DNA from: JAGOUU01 sp964387745
Lineage (GTDB): Bacteria; Pseudomonadota; Gammaproteobacteria; JAGOUU01
Length of the DNA: 64,000 nt
Assembly (NCBI GenBank): GCA_964387745.1
Contig: CAYLXL010000004.1
Span: 4,908 to 68,907 of the forward strand
Direction: 5' to 3'
Position numbers and translations under genes: made by a program. Positions 18,402 through 28,499 of the stretch are shown piece by piece (position 1 is the stretch's first letter; each line of letters starts with the position of its first letter). The notes beneath the pieces were generated by a model. The model saw nothing but the letters and a program-made list of their open reading frames with translations. It ran no database searches and was not told where the DNA came from.

Positions 18402-20066
18402 ATGGAAAAAGTCTGGTTAAAAAGTTATCCAACCTGGGTACCAGCAGAGATCAATTTTCAGGAGTATAGTTCATTAGCTGATTTGCTATTACAAAGCTGT
18501 AAAAAATATGAGAATAACCCAGCTTATGAGTGCTTTGGTGTACAAATTACTTACAGTCAATTACACAATCAAGCAAAGGCTTTTGCCGCGTATTTACAAA
18601 ATGTGTTAGGTATGCAAAAGGGAGAGCGCATCGCCATTATGATGCCCAATTTATTGCAATACCCCATTGCCTTAATGGGCGCTTTTATGGCTGGGCTTGT
18701 AGTGGTCAATGTTAATCCGCTATATACCGCTCGAGAATTAGAGCTGCAATTAAAAGACTGCGGGGCAACATGTATTGTTATTGTAGAAAATTTTGCCAAT
18801 GTACTAGAAAAAGTTATTAATAACACAGAATTAAAACATGTTATAACTACCAAAATGGGTGATTGTTTAGGATTCTTAAAAGGATCTATAATCAATTTAG
18901 TAGTTAAGCATGTAAAAAAATTAGTACCAAAGTGGAGTGTACCGGGTGCTATATCATTTAAAACCGTTATTAATAGCGGGGCTCAGTTACCCTATAATCC
19001 AGTTAATCTAAGTTTAGAAGATATTGCTTTTCTGCAATATACTGGTGGTACCACAGGTGTTGCCAAAGGTGCTATGTTGACGCACGCTAATATGGTGGCT
19101 AATGTTTGCCAGGCTAGAGCATGGATCGGGCATGATCTTAAATTAGGCGCAGAAATTATTATTACTGCGCTACCGCTATATCATATTTTTTCACTTACTG
19201 CCAATTGTTTGACATTTTCGTCTATAGGTGGCCTAAACGTCTTAATTACTAACCCGCGTGACATGCCACGATTTGTACAGACGTTGAGTAAAATAAAATT
19301 TACAGCGATTACAGGTGTGAATACTTTATTCAATGGTTTGTTAAATAATCCTAAATTTAAAGATATTGATTTTAGCCATCTAAAGTTTGTTTTAGGCGGT
19401 GGTACTGCTATCCAATCACATGTGGCTGAAAAATGGCACGAAGTTACTGGTGTGCCTTTGCTAGAAGCTTATGGGCTTACAGAGACATCTCCCGCTGCGT
19501 GTATTAATCCTATTAATATGAAAAATTATACAGGTAGTATCGGCTTACCAATTAGTAATACAGATATAGTAATATTAGGCGATAACGATGTGGAGCTAGG
19601 GTTTAATCAGCCTGGTGAATTATGTATTAAAGGTCCTCAGGTAATGTCTGGATATTGGCAAAAGCCAGATGAAACTGCTAAAGCTTTTACTAAAGATGGT
19701 TGGTTCCGTACAGGCGACATTGCGACTATAGACGAGTCTGGATTTGTAAAAATAGTCGATCGTAAAAAAGATATGATTATTGTTTCAGGCTTCAATGTTT
19801 ATCCTAATGAAATTGAAGAAATCGTAGCGGGTCATCCTGGTGTATTAGAGGCTGCAGCAATAGGTGTGCCAAGTGAACAAACAGGAGAGATTGTTAAAAT
19901 ATTTGTTGTTAAAAAAGATCCTAATTTAACATCAGAAGATTTAATCACTTATTGTCGTCAGTACTTAACGCCTTATAAAGTACCAAAGCAGGTTGAGTTC
20001 AGGGATGAATTGCCGAAGTCGAATGTGGGTAAGATTTTGCGTAAGGACTTAAGGGCTCTGGCATAG
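18402..20066 (+). CDS. fadD: Long-chain-fatty-acid--CoA ligase
   Basis: ANL-superfamily adenylating enzyme of 554 residues. The ATP motif is LQYTGGTTGVAKGAMLTH near 210, followed by EAYGLTETSP near 360. The hinge and FACS motif GWFRTGDIATIDESGFVKIVDRKKDMI sits near 440. The catalytic lysine is in KSNVGKILRKDL near the end. It activates fatty acids to acyl-CoA at the membrane for beta-oxidation or phospholipid use. A GGAG ribosome site precedes the ATG by 6 bases. Confidence 0.93.
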   Translation: MEKVWLKSYPTWVPAEINFQEYSSLADLLLQSCKKYENNPAYECFGVQITYSQLHNQAKAFAAYLQNVLGMQKGERIAIMMPNLLQYPIALMGAFMAGLVVVNVNPLYTARELELQLKDCGATCIVIVENFANVLEKVINNTELKHVITTKMGDCLGFLKGSIINLVVKHVKKLVPKWSVPGAISFKTVINSGAQLPYNPVNLSLEDIAFLQYTGGTTGVAKGAMLTHANMVANVCQARAWIGHDLKLGAEIIITALPLYHIFSLTANCLTFSSIGGLNVLITNPRDMPRFVQTLSKIKFTAITGVNTLFNGLLNNPKFKDIDFSHLKFVLGGGTAIQSHVAEKWHEVTGVPLLEAYGLTETSPAACINPINMKNYTGSIGLPISNTDIVILGDNDVELGFNQPGELCIKGPQVMSGYWQKPDETAKAFTKDGWFRTGDIATIDESGFVKIVDRKKDMIIVSGFNVYPNEIEEIVAGHPGVLEAAAIGVPSEQTGEIVKIFVVKKDPNLTSEDLITYCRQYLTPYKVPKQVEFRDELPKSNVGKILRKDLRALA

Positions 20067-20110
20067 GCTTGGATAACTAGATTTTTTGACAGATGTTAAT
20101 TTGCATATTT

Positions 20111-20147
20111 CTATCTTTTCTTAGTGAATATTATTAAGAAAAGATAG
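20111..20147. terminator. 13-bp perfect inverted repeat between convergent fadD and the SulP-CA gene
   Basis: CTATCTTTTCTTA (20111-20123) pairs with TAAGAAAAGATAG (20135-20147) around 11 bases. It sits between two convergent genes, where a bidirectional terminator is expected. The stem is AT-rich and lacks a clean T-tail. Confidence 0.5.
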
Positions 20148-20228
20148 GATCATGAATCAAAGACTTGGCACATTTGTGGTTAAAATATACCAGGAGAATC
20201 TTATAAGGCTTAGGTGCCCCCGTGCCAA

Positions 20229-22511
20229 TCAACTTCCAGTCTTTTCTAAATCTTCAATAGATAGTGGTTTCAATTTAAACGGAAGCTCGAATTGGCCAGA
20301 AGAAATGTCAGTAAACACATTGGTCTTTGGATCCCATTCAGAAATAGTATTGGTATTAAATTCAAAAAACCAGCCGTGAATTGTCAAAAGATTCTGTTGC
20401 AGTCTTTCTTGTACTATAGGATAGCTTGATAAATTTTTGATCTGATTAATAACGTTTAATCTGGCGATTTCATCTAACGGCAAATCTAGAGAAATTTGTA
20501 ATTGCTCTTTCATTTTGTCTATCCATATTTGTGACTGGGCAGATAAATGATTCACTGCTGGGTAAGCACAGATACGAATAGCGCCACAGTTGGCATGACC
20601 ACAGACTACGATGTCAGTAATATTAAGCGCTCCTAATGCAAATTCAATTGCGGCTACTTCGCTACAGGGGATAAAATGACTATGCGCAGGGATATAATTG
20701 CCGACGTTTCTCATAATAAATAATTCACCAGGCTCAGAGGAGGTGATAAGTGTAGGATCGATCCTGCTGTCTGAGCATGTAATAAATAAAGTATGTGGTT
20801 CTTGTTTGGTTGCCATAAAGTCAAATAATTTACGGTCATAGTATTTTCGTTCAGCATAAAACTTTTGAACACCATGCACTAGTCGGCTATATGAAGAGAC
20901 TCCATTAGTTGAAAGAGATTTCTTTTTAAGTTCTGTTTCAGAGAAAAGATAATAATGATCAATGATTTTACCGCCGCCCCAAATTTTGAATAATGGTTCA
21001 AAACGGGTAGGCAGGCCCTTGATGTAAAAATTAATTTTTTGTGAGAGGCAATAATTAAATAAATCAATAATAGCATTGGCCCCTGAGCTGTCTAAATTGG
21101 TAACCTGAGATAGATCGAGTACCACGGTTTGGCCACTTTGAGCTATATTTAAATGTCCTTCAAAGTTGGTGATCTCTTTAGCAGATAAAAATGTTAATGA
21201 GCCAGTTATAGAAACGCGTATAGTATTGTCATAAGAGCTGGTAGAGACATGCAATTGAGTTTTAGTGGCTTTGATGAGAATAATTATACTGGCTGCAATA
21301 ATACCAGCTTGTATGCCGACAAGTAGATCGGTGAAAATGATGGTTATGAAAGTTATAAGGTAGATAAGCCCTTCCGATCGCGAGGTTTTCCATAATCCAA
21401 AGAACTCTTTATGATTTATCATAGAAAAAGCAACAGAAAATAGAACCCCAGCTAGAGCTGCGATTGGTATTAAGCTAATTACAGGTGCTAAGAAAAAAAC
21501 TGTGACTAGAATAATTAATGAATGAAAAACACTTGCTCGGCGTGTTTTAGCGCCAGCTTTTAAATTAGTCAATGAACGCGCTATGACGCTGGTTACGGGT
21601 ATACCTGAAAATACTGCTGCCGTGATATTGCCTAAACCTAGACCAATTAATTCTTGATCAGCATCATGTTTTTTTCCTTTGGTTAATTTATCAAGTACTG
21701 AGCATGATAATAATGTTTCTAGTGAGGCTAACATAAATACAGCTAATGCACTCATAAACATTTCATTGAGTGGACCAGGGATGGTTGATGGTAATCTCGG
21801 ATAAGGAAGAGTGCGAGGTATTTCGCCAATAACGGGTATATTAGCAAAACCAAGTGCATAGCCAATTAAACTTGCAATTGTTACAGCTGGTAAAATTGCG
21901 GGTAATTTGGGCATTAATTTAGGTAATACACGAATAAGGATTATTGTGTTGACAACAATAAAAAAACAGCCAAAATTTGCTTGATGAAAATATTCACGAA
22001 GATGAATAAAGACATCTATAGTGTTAGATTCTTGTGGCGGTAAAAGTCCGAATGCCCGAGGTAGCTGATTAATAATGATAATAGCGCCTATACCCGCCGT
22101 GAAGCCGGCTATAACTGGTACGGGCACATAGCGTGCTAGTTTACCAAAGCCCATTACACCGCTAAAGACGTGCATTAAACCAGCCATTAAACCGACAATC
22201 ATTAAACCATCAAAACCAAATTTTTCAATGGTATCTCCCATTAGTACTGCCATTGCGACAGTAGGACCACTTACAGCTAATGGTGTGCCGCCGAAGAGAG
22301 CGCAAACAATACCTGCTACAATAGAAGTAATAATCCCTGCACCCGGAGAAGCCCCAGAAGCTAAAGCAATAGCCATGGATAACGGAATTGCAACAAATGC
22401 AACCGTGCTTCCAGCAAGAAAGTCTGCACCTAAATGTTTAGGTGAGAACATTGCTTTCCATTCTTTTATTAAGCTGGGGATGCCAAGATTATAGTTTATA
22501 GAGTTAAGCAT
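20229..22511 (-). CDS. SulP-family anion transporter fused to STAS domain and beta-carbonic anhydrase
   Basis: 760 residues in three parts. Residues 1-400 form a SulP (SLC26) membrane domain with AVSGPTVAMAVLMG, FTAGIGAIIIINQLP and ELIGLGLGNITAAVFSGIPVTSVIARSL. About 415-515 is a STAS domain (VVLDLSQVTNLDSSGANAI). From about 540 to the end is a beta-type carbonic anhydrase with all four metal/active residues: CSDSR (Cys 578, Asp 580, Arg 582) and CGHANCGAI (His near 638, Cys near 641). The fusion suggests bicarbonate uptake or export coupled to CO2/bicarbonate conversion at the inner membrane. A GGAG site precedes the ATG. Sulfate or another anion cannot be excluded as the transported substrate. 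Confidence 0.93.
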   Translation of the reverse strand: MLNSINYNLGIPSLIKEWKAMFSPKHLGADFLAGSTVAFVAIPLSMAIALASGASPGAGIITSIVAGIVCALFGGTPLAVSGPTVAMAVLMGDTIEKFGFDGLMIVGLMAGLMHVFSGVMGFGKLARYVPVPVIAGFTAGIGAIIIINQLPRAFGLLPPQESNTIDVFIHLREYFHQANFGCFFIVVNTIILIRVLPKLMPKLPAILPAVTIASLIGYALGFANIPVIGEIPRTLPYPRLPSTIPGPLNEMFMSALAVFMLASLETLLSCSVLDKLTKGKKHDADQELIGLGLGNITAAVFSGIPVTSVIARSLTNLKAGAKTRRASVFHSLIILVTVFFLAPVISLIPIAALAGVLFSVAFSMINHKEFFGLWKTSRSEGLIYLITFITIIFTDLLVGIQAGIIAASIIILIKATKTQLHVSTSSYDNTIRVSITGSLTFLSAKEITNFEGHLNIAQSGQTVVLDLSQVTNLDSSGANAIIDLFNYCLSQKINFYIKGLPTRFEPLFKIWGGGKIIDHYYLFSETELKKKSLSTNGVSSYSRLVHGVQKFYAERKYYDRKLFDFMATKQEPHTLFITCSDSRIDPTLITSSEPGELFIMRNVGNYIPAHSHFIPCSEVAAIEFALGALNITDIVVCGHANCGAIRICAYPAVNHLSAQSQIWIDKMKEQLQISLDLPLDEIARLNVINQIKNLSSYPIVQERLQQNLLTIHGWFFEFNTNTISEWDPKTNVFTDISSGQFELPFKLKPLSIEDLEKTGS

Positions 22512-22608
22512 ATAGATGCTCCATGATATTTATACTTCTTACATCAAGGGTATCTGATTTTGGCTTATTTTAATAGATTATAAATAATAAATTTATGTGA
22601 GAATTTAT

Positions 22609-23430
22609 TTATTTTTTAGTGTGCTCGATCATAGCGTAGGCAGAATGATTATGAATAGATTCAAAATTTTCTGATTCGACTTTATAAGAACTGATTCTAG
22701 GGTCGTTGTTCAAACAAGCCGCGATATCACGAACCATGTCTTCAACAAATTTGGGGTTGTCATATGCTTTTTCAGTAACATATTTTTCATCAGGGCGTTT
22801 TAATAAACCATATAATTCACAAGAGGCTTGGCTTTCTACTAATTCAATAATTTCTTCTAGCCAAATAAAGTCATTAATTAATGCTGTAACAGTAACATGT
22901 GAACGCTGATTATGTGCACCATAATTTGATATTTTCTTAGAACAAGGGCAAAGACTTGTTACTGGTACAATAACTTTGATCCACATGTTAATTTTGTCAT
23001 CAATAAAATCTGCTAAGAAAGCCACATCGTAATCTAATAAACTTTCGACTTGAGTAACGGGAGCTTTTTTATTAATGAAGTAAGGAAAATGCATTTCTAT
23101 ATGACCGGCTGCAGCTTCTAATTTAGCAGTCATATTTTTTAAAATTTCTTTAAAAGAAGCGACGCTAATAGCGCGTTCGTAATTATTTAAAATCTCGACA
23201 AAACGCGACATATGCGTACCTTTAAAGTTATGCGGTAAATTTACCGTCATATTAAAAGTAGCAATTGTGCTTTGTGTTCCACCGCTACGATCTCGAACGA
23301 TGATAGGGTGTCGAATGTTTTTTATACCGACTTTATCAATCGGTAATTGTCTTAGGTCTGTACTGTTTTGTACATCAGCAATGGTAACAGTAGAACTAGT
23401 AGGGATTTCATGAGCACAGTTTTCAGTCAT
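22609..23430 (-). CDS. folE2: GTP cyclohydrolase type IB
   Basis: 273 residues of the T-fold FolE2 (COG1469) family. Seen are GIKNIRHPIIVRDRSGGTQSTIATFNMTVNLPHNFKGTHMSRF, the metal/catalytic cysteine stretch VTSLCPCSKKIS near 155-165, GAHNQRSHVTV, and LLKRPDEKYVTEKAYDNPKFVEDMVRD. It makes 7,8-dihydroneopterin triphosphate from GTP without needing zinc. It starts one base after the queD stop. The product is the substrate of QueD, so the pair supplies queuosine precursor synthesis and may also feed folate synthesis. Confidence 0.93.
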   Translation of the reverse strand: MTENCAHEIPTSSTVTIADVQNSTDLRQLPIDKVGIKNIRHPIIVRDRSGGTQSTIATFNMTVNLPHNFKGTHMSRFVEILNNYERAISVASFKEILKNMTAKLEAAAGHIEMHFPYFINKKAPVTQVESLLDYDVAFLADFIDDKINMWIKVIVPVTSLCPCSKKISNYGAHNQRSHVTVTALINDFIWLEEIIELVESQASCELYGLLKRPDEKYVTEKAYDNPKFVEDMVRDIAACLNNDPRISSYKVESENFESIHNHSAYAMIEHTKK

Positions 23431-23431
23431 A

Positions 23432-23809
23432 TTACCGTCCGTATGTTACATAATTATGATCGGTTTCCCAAATCGTGATGGTTTCTAATGTGACTCGCGA
23501 GTTATTGATGTCTGTGGATATGTTGTTATATAACCAGGCTGCGACATTCTCGGCTGTAGGATTTAGCTCTTTATCAAAAGGGGGGATATTATTCAAATAC
23601 TGATGATCTAAAATATTTATGTATTTGTAAGCAATTTCTTGTATATCAGCATAATCCATGACCATACCTAGTTTATCTAAACTAGATGCTCCCACTGTGA
23701 TGACTACTTTATAGTTGTGACCATGCAAACGCTCACAGGCTGCTGGATACTCACGTAAGACATGAGCAGCACTAAAATAACAGATTTGATTAACAGTATA
23801 CTTCGCCAT
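23432..23809 (-). CDS. queD: 6-carboxy-5,6,7,8-tetrahydropterin synthase
   Basis: 125-residue T-fold enzyme of the 6-pyruvoyl-tetrahydropterin synthase family. Zinc histidines are in SAAHVL (16) and LHGHNY (30, 32). The catalytic Cys is in AACERLHGHNY, and GMVMDYADIQEI, LDHQYLNN and PTAENVAAWLY complete the signature. It converts dihydroneopterin triphosphate to 6-carboxytetrahydropterin, the first committed step of queuosine synthesis. It is upstream of folE2 in the same operon. Confidence 0.95.
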   Translation of the reverse strand: MAKYTVNQICYFSAAHVLREYPAACERLHGHNYKVVITVGASSLDKLGMVMDYADIQEIAYKYINILDHQYLNNIPPFDKELNPTAENVAAWLYNNISTDINNSRVTLETITIWETDHNYVTYGR

Positions 23810-23868
23810 AAACTCAACCGGACTCCCATAGGAGCCGTGACACGCAATAAATAGCTTGTATTATATGC

Positions 23869-24903
23869 TTACTCGTCACTTTGGTAAATAGCTAGTAACA
23901 AATCAGCTAAGAATGAGTTATCAGTGTCTAAAAAACTTAATAAACTCATAGTTTCTTTAATCAGATCCTCCAGAATGCTCTCAGTCTTTTTGATACCCAA
24001 AGAGTAAATATAGTTGCGGGAGGTTTGGGTGAAATCATTATCAATATTAGAGTTAAAATCTTGATTATAATCAGAAATATCATCTTTAATTTGATAGATT
24101 AGACCAATCTTTTCACCAAGTTTGGTAATTACTTCGTAATGAATGCCATCACAATCGGTAATTACAGCAGCCATCTGTAAGGCAGCAGCGATAAGTTTGC
24201 CTGTTTTTAACAAATGAATCTGATCCAAGCATTGCTTATGTTGAGCCAAGTATTGGGTTAAATTTTCTTTTTTACTAGATTGAGTTAAAAACTTTTGGTT
24301 TAGTTCTAAACTTTGTCCACCAACCATACCATTGGGACCACTTGCTTGGCTTAAAATATTAATGACTTTAAGTTGTTTGGCTAAAATTGAGCTGTCTTGT
24401 GAAATCTCTTGAGATAATAGTTCAAAAGCCATTGTTTGTAATCCATCGCCAACCAGTAGAGCAGTGGCTTCATCAAATTTTTTATGACAGCTGGGCTGGT
24501 TTCGGCGAAAATCATCATTATCAATACAGGGCAGATCGTCATGAACCAAAGAATAGGTGTGTATCAGCTCAATGCTACAGGCTGCATGTAATAATAAAGT
24601 ATCAATATTAGTATTCAATAAATAATTGTTTAATACTGGCTCAGAAGAGGGTTTATTATTAATAAGTAAATCAGCTGTGGCAAACAGAAATAGGGCTCGT
24701 AACCGCTTGCCGCTACTAAGGGTGCTATATTCCAAGGCTGCCTGAAGGGTAGAGCAAGGGCTTTCTTCTAGTCGTAGTACTTCACTTAATTTGGCGTTAA
24801 CTTTAGACTTAGTCAGAGAGACAAAATTTTCTAAATCTCGGTGGTGTTCGCTGAACTGCTTTAATAACTCTAAATCGTCAGAACGCTGTAAATTTACTGC
24901 CAT
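23869..24903 (-). CDS. ispA: Polyprenyl (farnesyl/geranyl) diphosphate synthase
   Basis: 344-residue trans-prenyltransferase. The first aspartate-rich motif is LVHDDLPCIDNDD in the order typical of IspA (two residues between the second and third Asp), and the second is IKDDISDYN. GKRLRALFLFATADLL and GGQSLEL are also present. It condenses IPP with DMAPP and GPP. The N-terminus is about 40 residues longer than E. coli IspA, starting at the ATG at 24903; a TTG two codons upstream is possible. The gene precedes xseB, 56 bases downstream of it in reverse, an order (xseB, ispA) seen in many gammaproteobacteria. Confidence 0.92.
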   Translation of the reverse strand: MAVNLQRSDDLELLKQFSEHHRDLENFVSLTKSKVNAKLSEVLRLEESPCSTLQAALEYSTLSSGKRLRALFLFATADLLINNKPSSEPVLNNYLLNTNIDTLLLHAACSIELIHTYSLVHDDLPCIDNDDFRRNQPSCHKKFDEATALLVGDGLQTMAFELLSQEISQDSSILAKQLKVINILSQASGPNGMVGGQSLELNQKFLTQSSKKENLTQYLAQHKQCLDQIHLLKTGKLIAAALQMAAVITDCDGIHYEVITKLGEKIGLIYQIKDDISDYNQDFNSNIDNDFTQTSRNYIYSLGIKKTESILEDLIKETMSLLSFLDTDNSFLADLLLAIYQSDE

Positions 24904-24958
24904 AGTCAATACTCTATACTCTATAGATTGATAGATTGCTGTTAATTGCTGTTAATTT

Positions 24959-25216
24959 CTAGTTAGAATCAAGGTTGATCTCAAAATCTTTGAAAGTTTT
25001 TGCTTGCGCATCCATCAAGATCTTAACTTTTTGTTCTGCATTACTAAGTAAACTTTGGCAGTGATTAGTGAGTGCAATTCCCATTTCAAATGATTTTAAA
25101 TTTTCTTCTAGAGATAACTTTCCCGTTTCCATTTTGGTAATAATTTTCTCTAAGTCCTTGATTGCACTCTCGAAATCTACAGAGTCAAATTTAGAGGTAT
25201 TCTGTTTTTTTGCCAT
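24959..25216 (-). CDS. xseB: Exodeoxyribonuclease VII small subunit
   Basis: 85-residue helical protein with FESAIKDLEKIITKMETGKLSLEENLKSFEMGIALT, the XseB signature. It binds XseA to degrade single-stranded DNA. The start is the ATG at 25216, preceded by an AGGGTG-like ribosome site; a CTG reading three codons earlier is less likely. xseA is not in the window. Confidence 0.93.
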   Translation of the reverse strand: MAKKQNTSKFDSVDFESAIKDLEKIITKMETGKLSLEENLKSFEMGIALTNHCQSLLSNAEQKVKILMDAQAKTFKDFEINLDSN

Positions 25217-25282
25217 ATGCAGCACCCTGATAGTTTATTTTGTATTGTAACTAAAAAAAGCGTAAATATAAATATTAGATTA

Positions 25283-28200
25283 TCATAAATGTTTAGTTAT
25301 ATCTTGTAGGCCTAATTTATTTCTGGCCCATACTCGCATTCTATCAAAGTAAGAGAAAGCAGCAGGGATAACTACTAAAGTTAAAACGGTAGAACTAATA
25401 AGGCCGCCTATAATGGCAATACCCATGCTGGTTCGTTGTTTTGATGCTTCGTTGATACCAACAGCAACTGGTATCATGCCAGAAATAAGGGCCACTGTGG
25501 TCATCAAAATAGGTCTTAATCGGGTTCTACCAGCCTCAATGATAGCATCTCGACGGTTGTAACCTAGACGTAGTTTTTGATTAGCGTAGTCTACTAATAA
25601 TATAGAATTCTTAGTGGCTAATCCCAATAACATGATACAACCGATCATTGAAAATAAATCTAAAGAGTGATTAGTAATTAATAAGCTAATAAATGCACCG
25701 ACTATCGCTAAAGGTATAACTAGCATGATAGTAATCGGAATTATGAACGATTCATAAAGACTCGCTAGTACTAAGTAAATAAATAATACCCCTAACAAGA
25801 GAGCTATTATCATATTATTAATCAATTCACCAAATGATTCTGATTGCCCCATAAAGTCATAGCTAAATTCAGGCGGAAGTTTGACTGTATTGGTAAAGTA
25901 ATTTTCAATATCTTTTATTACTCTCGCCATACCTGGGCCTTCAGGATTTAGGTCGGCAGAGATTTGAATATATCTTTCTTTATTTTGGCGATTGATAGAC
26001 GCAGGTCCCGTTGTTTTATATAACGTCGCAAAATCAGCAAGTTTTAATAAAGTGTTATTAATATTTGGAATGTAAATATTTTCAAAATTTTTAGCCAAGT
26101 CTCTTTGTTCGTCTTTAACTCGAACACGGATATCTGTTTCTTCGCCATTGTTTCTTAACACAGATGGAATACTACCATCGATTTGTGTGCGCAGTTCTTG
26201 TCCTAAAAGTTTGCTAGAGATCCCTAGTTGTTCTGCTTTTTCTTGATTGAGGCGCACTTGTGTTTCAGGTTTACCTAAACTGCTGCTGCTATCAACGCTG
26301 TTTAGTGCAGGGTGCTGCCGTAAATATTCGAATACTTTACTTGAAATCTTTTCAAGTTGATCATTGTTTGGTCCACTAATATTTAGGTTAAATGGTCGCA
26401 TGCCGGCACCTACCATGTCTATGTCTGTGACTAAAGGTTTAGCAAACTCAAATGGTTTTAGTTTTTCGGTAACAATTTTTTTAACTTCAGAAGTATTCAA
26501 GCTTCGTTTATTATCAGGCACCAAAGTTATATACAGTGTTGTTTTATTAGTTGCGCCATCTCGTGTACCTACTATTGATATGGCTTGAGCAATTTCTGGA
26601 ATGGTTAACAAGGTTTTTACGACATCAGAGCTTACTTTTTCCATGGCATCTAAGTTATCACCTGGTGCTAGTTCTAGACTTAAGCCGAATTCACCATGGT
26701 CCTGTGCCGGTAGGAATGTCTTAGGTACATACATTACACAGACGATACTAAGTATAAATATGATCAGACTTGAAGCTAAGATAACGATAGGGCGTTTTAA
26801 AGCAAAATTTAAGACGGAAACATATTTAATCTCTAGCCAGTCTTGCAAGCGAATGACAGAAGTTAGGGCTCTGTTTATTTTGTAATTGAATGAATTTTTA
26901 TCTTCAATTTTTTCTACACTAGCTTTAAGATTGGTTTTGTTTTTAACTTTACCAGCAAAATAAGTTGATAACATTGGAGCTATAGTTAAAGCATCAAATA
27001 AGCTTATGGCCATAGCAAAACAGATGGTTAAGCCAAACTCTTTGAAGAATTGTCCTACTATACCGTATAAAAAAGCTACTGGCCCGAAAACAGCAATAAC
27101 TGTTAATGTAGTGCCAATTACTGCTAAAGTCACTTCTTTAGTACCATTTATAGAAGCTACGGGAGGGCTTTCCCCATGTTCAAGATGTCGAAAGATGTTC
27201 TCACGAACAACAATAGCATCATCGATTAATAAACCGACAGCTAAGCTTAGAGCTAAAAGCGACATGACATTGATAGAAAAGCCAGAAATATACATTAAGG
27301 TAAAAGCACCAAGTAAAGAAGTAGGTAAAGCTAGACCAGTGATGATAGTAGAACGCACGCTACCTAAAAAGAAATAAACTACAATAATAGTGAGTACTAT
27401 GCCTATAAGGATAGTATCAAATACGTCTTTGACGTTGGCCCTAATAATTTTTGCGTCATTACGAACAGCGGATAGCTCTAATGATGGATCAATTAATTTT
27501 AATTGTTTATTAAGATCTGGCAGTTTTTTTAAAACCCCGTCTACTGCTGAAATGATATTAGAACCAGACTGTCTAAATGCAAAAATAAAAACGGCAGGTT
27601 TGCCATTAACAAAAGTTTTAGATTGTTCATCTTCAAAGCCAGCTTTGACTTCGGCTACATCGCTAACAGTAATAGGGATGTCATTGCCAACAAAATTTAC
27701 GATCGTTTTTTTAATATCTTCTGGGGTATTATATTCGCCTAAACTCCGGAAAACCATTTCGCGTCCGTCATTGGAATATTTACCGATGGGAGTATTTTCG
27801 CCTGCAAGCCCAATTTGTTTGGCAACTTGAGTTGCAGATATATTATGAGTTTTAAGTTTTTCTCGATCAAGATTAACTAAAATTTCTTCATCACGGCCAC
27901 CTAAAATTTCCACCAAGCCAATGTTACTGGCTTGTTCAATTTTATTTTTTATTTTATCGTCAGCAATTTGGTAAAGTTTATTAGTATCCATGTTGCCTGT
28001 TAGACCGAGAATCACAATAGGCTGCGAAGCGGGATCAATAACCCAAACTACAGGGTCCTTTGCATCTTGGGGTAATTGATTCTTGATGTTACTTACTTTA
28101 TCCCTAACTTTTTGTTGAGCTTCAAGTAACTTTATATCAAGATCAAACTCAATCATTACTCTGCTTGAGCCTTCCATGCTTTTGGATTTAATTGATTTGA

Positions 28201-28429
28201 CATTCGAGACAGTACTAAGCTCATCCTCAATTACTTTGGTAACTTGTGTTTCTATTTCAGCTGGAGCCGCCCCTGGGTAAGCGGTATAGATGCTCACCAT
28301 AGGGAATTCAACATTAGGGAATAAGTTCACTGGCATTTTAAACAGACTTATATAGCCAACAACTAATAATAAAATAACAAGACAGCTGATAAAAACGGGA
28401 CGTTTTATTGATAACACGGCTAGGGACAT
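25283..28429 (-). CDS. RND-family efflux transporter permease
   Basis: 1048 residues, the normal length of AcrB/MexB-type HAE1 permeases. It starts with one helix (KRPVFISCLVILLLVVGYISLFKMP) and a periplasmic porter region with GAAPAEIETQVTKVIEDELSTV. After residue 335 come helices with the transport Asp pair in LLIDDAIVVREN near 405 and GRTRLRPILMT near the end. It would pump hydrophobic compounds using the proton gradient in a tripartite complex with an outer-membrane channel. The TolC-like gene lies 176 bases upstream on the same strand. No membrane-fusion (adaptor) gene is present between or next to them. Confidence 0.92.
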   Translation of the reverse strand: MSLAVLSIKRPVFISCLVILLLVVGYISLFKMPVNLFPNVEFPMVSIYTAYPGAAPAEIETQVTKVIEDELSTVSNVKSIKSKSMEGSSRVMIEFDLDIKLLEAQQKVRDKVSNIKNQLPQDAKDPVVWVIDPASQPIVILGLTGNMDTNKLYQIADDKIKNKIEQASNIGLVEILGGRDEEILVNLDREKLKTHNISATQVAKQIGLAGENTPIGKYSNDGREMVFRSLGEYNTPEDIKKTIVNFVGNDIPITVSDVAEVKAGFEDEQSKTFVNGKPAVFIFAFRQSGSNIISAVDGVLKKLPDLNKQLKLIDPSLELSAVRNDAKIIRANVKDVFDTILIGIVLTIIVVYFFLGSVRSTIITGLALPTSLLGAFTLMYISGFSINVMSLLALSLAVGLLIDDAIVVRENIFRHLEHGESPPVASINGTKEVTLAVIGTTLTVIAVFGPVAFLYGIVGQFFKEFGLTICFAMAISLFDALTIAPMLSTYFAGKVKNKTNLKASVEKIEDKNSFNYKINRALTSVIRLQDWLEIKYVSVLNFALKRPIVILASSLIIFILSIVCVMYVPKTFLPAQDHGEFGLSLELAPGDNLDAMEKVSSDVVKTLLTIPEIAQAISIVGTRDGATNKTTLYITLVPDNKRSLNTSEVKKIVTEKLKPFEFAKPLVTDIDMVGAGMRPFNLNISGPNNDQLEKISSKVFEYLRQHPALNSVDSSSSLGKPETQVRLNQEKAEQLGISSKLLGQELRTQIDGSIPSVLRNNGEETDIRVRVKDEQRDLAKNFENIYIPNINNTLLKLADFATLYKTTGPASINRQNKERYIQISADLNPEGPGMARVIKDIENYFTNTVKLPPEFSYDFMGQSESFGELINNMIIALLLGVLFIYLVLASLYESFIIPITIMLVIPLAIVGAFISLLITNHSLDLFSMIGCIMLLGLATKNSILLVDYANQKLRLGYNRRDAIIEAGRTRLRPILMTTVALISGMIPVAVGINEASKQRTSMGIAIIGGLISSTVLTLVVIPAAFSYFDRMRVWARNKLGLQDITKHL

Positions 28430-28499
28430 ACATGCTCCTGTAATTTTTAATTAACGAGCTCGAAAGTTAATTAGTGAACGTTCAGCGATTAGAATTTTT

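Noticed and set aside
20152..20379. 75-residue plus-strand frame over the 3' end of the SulP-carbonic anhydrase gene
   Set aside because: Overlaps the conserved gene end for half its length, and the peptide has no recognisable features.
27006..27830. Two long open frames opposite the RND permease
   Set aside because: Antisense to a conserved 1048-residue gene; no motifs or ribosome sites.
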